Shown here: piece after piece, positions 62,571 to 64,000 of the stretch | Layout of the letters: each line of letters begins with the position of its first letter | Position numbering within the stretch: position 1 is the stretch's first letter | NCBI RefSeq assembly: GCF_039691755.1 | Contig: NZ_CP137552.1 | Coordinates: 1,054,001 to 1,118,000, forward strand | Reading direction: 5' to 3' | Source of the DNA: Halomonas sp. Bachu 37 | GTDB taxonomy: Bacteria; Pseudomonadota; Gammaproteobacteria; Pseudomonadales; Halomonadaceae | DNA: 64,000 nucleotides | Program-made: the position numbers and the translations under genes | Notes under the pieces: generated by a model | What the model was told of the DNA's origin: nothing | What the model saw: the letters and a program-made list of their open reading frames with translations, nothing else | Databases searched by the model: none

Positions 62571-64000
62571 CTAGTCGCGGTTGTTCACCGATTCCACGAC
62601 CCATTGAGTACCTTCCCGGGAATCCTTCAGAATGATCCCCAGCGCTGCCAGCTCATCGCGAATTCTGTCGGCCATAGCGAAGTCCCGGGCCTTCTTGGCG
62701 TCGGCGCGCTGCTGGATTCGAGCTTCGATCTCGGTTTTCTCCAAGGGCAAAGCTTCGCCGCTGCCATGCAGAAAATCCGCCGGAGCTTGTTGCAACAAGC
62801 CTAGCACTCCCCCCAACCGTTTGAGCTCACGTGCCAGTTCACGTGCCTGCTCGGGATATTCCGCTCGCACTCGATTGAGCTCACGGGTGAGATCGAACAA
62901 GACGGAAAGCGCTTCCGGGGTATTGAAGTCATCGTCCATTACCGCAGTGAAGCGTGATGCATAGTCACTGGAGGACTTTTCTGAAGCCGTATCGCCTGAA
63001 GGGGCTTCGTTCGATCCCGCTGGCCTATCCAGTTCCACTTCGTTCAGGGCGTTATAGAAGCGCTCCAGCGACTTGCGAGCTTCCGCCAGTGCCTCCGGCG
63101 CGTAATTGATGGGGCTTCGATAATGGCTCGCCACCAGCAGGTAACGCACCACTTCCGGGTCATGCTCGGCCAGCACCTCGCGAATGGTGAAAAAGTTGCC
63201 CAAGGACTTGGACATCTTTTCCTGGCTGACTCTGACCGCACCGGCATGCATCCAGGTGTTGACGTAGGTCTTGCCAGTGGCGGCTTCGCTCTGGGCAATC
63301 TCGTTTTCGTGATGGGGAAAGGTAAGATCCGGCCCCCCGCCGTGAATATCGAACGTATCGCCCAGGCAGCACGTGGACATCGCCGAGCATTCGATATGCC
63401 AGCCGGGACGACCCTCGCCCCAAGGCGATGGCCAACTGGCCTCATCGGGCTTGGCGGATTTCCACAACACGAAGTCCAGCGGATCTTCCTTGTGCTCGTC
63501 CACCTCGACTCGTGCCCCCGAGCGCATGGCGTCGAGGTCGCGATTGTTCAGCTTGCCGTAGTCGGCGAACTTGCGAACCCGATAGTAGACATCGCCATTT
63601 TTCGCGGCATAGGCAAAGCCCTTGTCTATCAGCGTCTCGATCATGGCGATGATTTCATTGATATGCCCGGTCGCACGAGGCTCATCCGAGGGTGGAAGGA
63701 CATTCAGACGCGCTTCGTCTTCATGCATCGCATCCACCATGCGCTCGGTCAAGGAGGTGATGGTCTCGCCGTTTTCGCTCGCCCGCTTGAGTATCTTGTC
63801 GTCGATATCGGTGATATTGCGTACATAGGTGACATCCCAGCCGCGCCAGCGCAGATAGCGGGTGATCACATCGAACGCCACCATCACCCGGGCATGGCCC
63901 AGGTGGCAGTAATCGTAAACCGTCATGCCGCACACATACATGCTGATCTTGCCGGCCACCAGCGGAGTAAAGGGTTCCTTGCGTCGCGTTAGCGTGTTGT
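62571..64000 (-). CDS. cysS: Cysteinyl-tRNA synthetase, partial (N-terminus cut)
   Basis: The frame continues past a GTG at 63957-63959 to the window edge, reading [20 protein letters not shown]; only the first few residues are missing. 475 residues are visible. HIGH-type motif CHLGHARV, zinc ligands in MYVCGM, CSAMS and [13 protein letters not shown], and [12 protein letters not shown]. Normal C-terminal extension ends [23 protein letters not shown]. Charges tRNA-Cys. Confidence 0.96.
   Translation of the reverse strand, partial: NTLTRRKEPFTPLVAGKISMYVCGMTVYDYCHLGHARVMVAFDVITRYLRWRGWDVTYVRNITDIDDKILKRASENGETITSLTERMVDAMHEDEARLNVLPPSDEPRATGHINEIIAMIETLIDKGFAYAAKNGDVYYRVRKFADYGKLNNRDLDAMRSGARVEVDEHKEDPLDFVLWKSAKPDEASWPSPWGEGRPGWHIECSAMSTCCLGDTFDIHGGGPDLTFPHHENEIAQSEAATGKTYVNTWMHAGAVRVSQEKMSKSLGNFFTIREVLAEHDPEVVRYLLVASHYRSPINYAPEALAEARKSLERFYNALNEVELDRPAGSNEAPSGDTASEKSSSDYASRFTAVMDDDFNTPEALSVLFDLTRELNRVRAEYPEQARELARELKRLGGVLGLLQQAPADFLHGSGEALPLEKTEIEARIQQRADAKKARDFAMADRIRDELAALGIILKDSREGTQWVVESVNNRD

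Noticed and set aside
1-64000. CRISPR arrays, insertion sequences, prophage genes, toxin-antitoxin pairs or integrases
   Set aside because: No regularly spaced repeats, transposase or integrase motifs, or paired small genes of that kind were seen anywhere in the window.

Overview
This window looks like a chromosomal segment of a moderately halophilic gammaproteobacterium, most likely a member of the Halomonadaceae. That placement is an inference from gene content: tusD next to yccA, yejABEF, an OsmF/YehYXW betaine-type ABC operon, TRAP carriers, a DnaQ-Cho fusion and an intermediate-to-high GC. No plasmid, phage, IS element, integrase or CRISPR array was seen. Genes are densely packed on both strands. 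Both ends cut genes: tusD at the left edge and cysS at the right edge.

Layout. 0-1 kb: tusD (partial) and the membrane protein YccA. 1-4 kb: a compact three-gene set (type III polyketide synthase, SAM methyltransferase, FAD oxidoreductase) behind an AT-rich leader and next to a tRNA-Ser(UGA). 4.4-13 kb: CvrA-type K+/H+ antiporter, an orphan NMT1-like binding protein, a DnaQ/GIY-YIG fusion nuclease, YbfF-like esterase, a queuosine-precursor transporter with a possible preQ1-type leader, and propionyl-CoA synthetase PrpE. 13-19 kb: ArsR regulator, SohB, an SCP2 protein, nudC-dnaQ-rnhA-methyltransferase, then gloB and mltD. 20-25.6 kb: yejABEF peptide importer. 25.6-33.2 kb: RsuA, omega-amidase, RarD, a chemoreceptor with a C-terminal sensor-like region, MetY and a SulP transporter.

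33.4-43.2 kb is a fatty/acyl-CoA degradation locus: a contracted FadJ-like enoyl-CoA hydratase whose dehydrogenase half has decayed, EtfBA, an acyl-CoA dehydrogenase, a thioesterase, a two-domain 3-hydroxyacyl-CoA dehydrogenase and an IclR regulator. It also carries visible gene decay: a TAXI-TRAP receptor pseudogene and the C-terminal stump of an acyl-CoA synthetase broken by a frameshift and an 11-bp tandem duplication.

43.3-46.8 kb: an MCE-type lipid transport operon (permease, ATPase, MCE protein, PqiC-like lipoprotein). 46.9-53 kb: 5-oxoprolinase pxpABC divergent from a DctPQM TRAP transporter with a MarR-type regulator, plausibly one uptake-and-use module. 53-58.4 kb: the branched-chain 2-oxoacid dehydrogenase operon (E1alpha, E1beta, E2), whose last gene is a eukaryotic-like Ser/Thr kinase 2 bp after E2. 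The E1alpha keeps both serines that are phosphorylated in the animal enzyme, so this is the most interesting candidate system in the window. 58.6-62.5 kb: OsmF/YehYXW. 62.6-64 kb: cysS.

All calls come from reading the sequence and family knowledge; no search was run.
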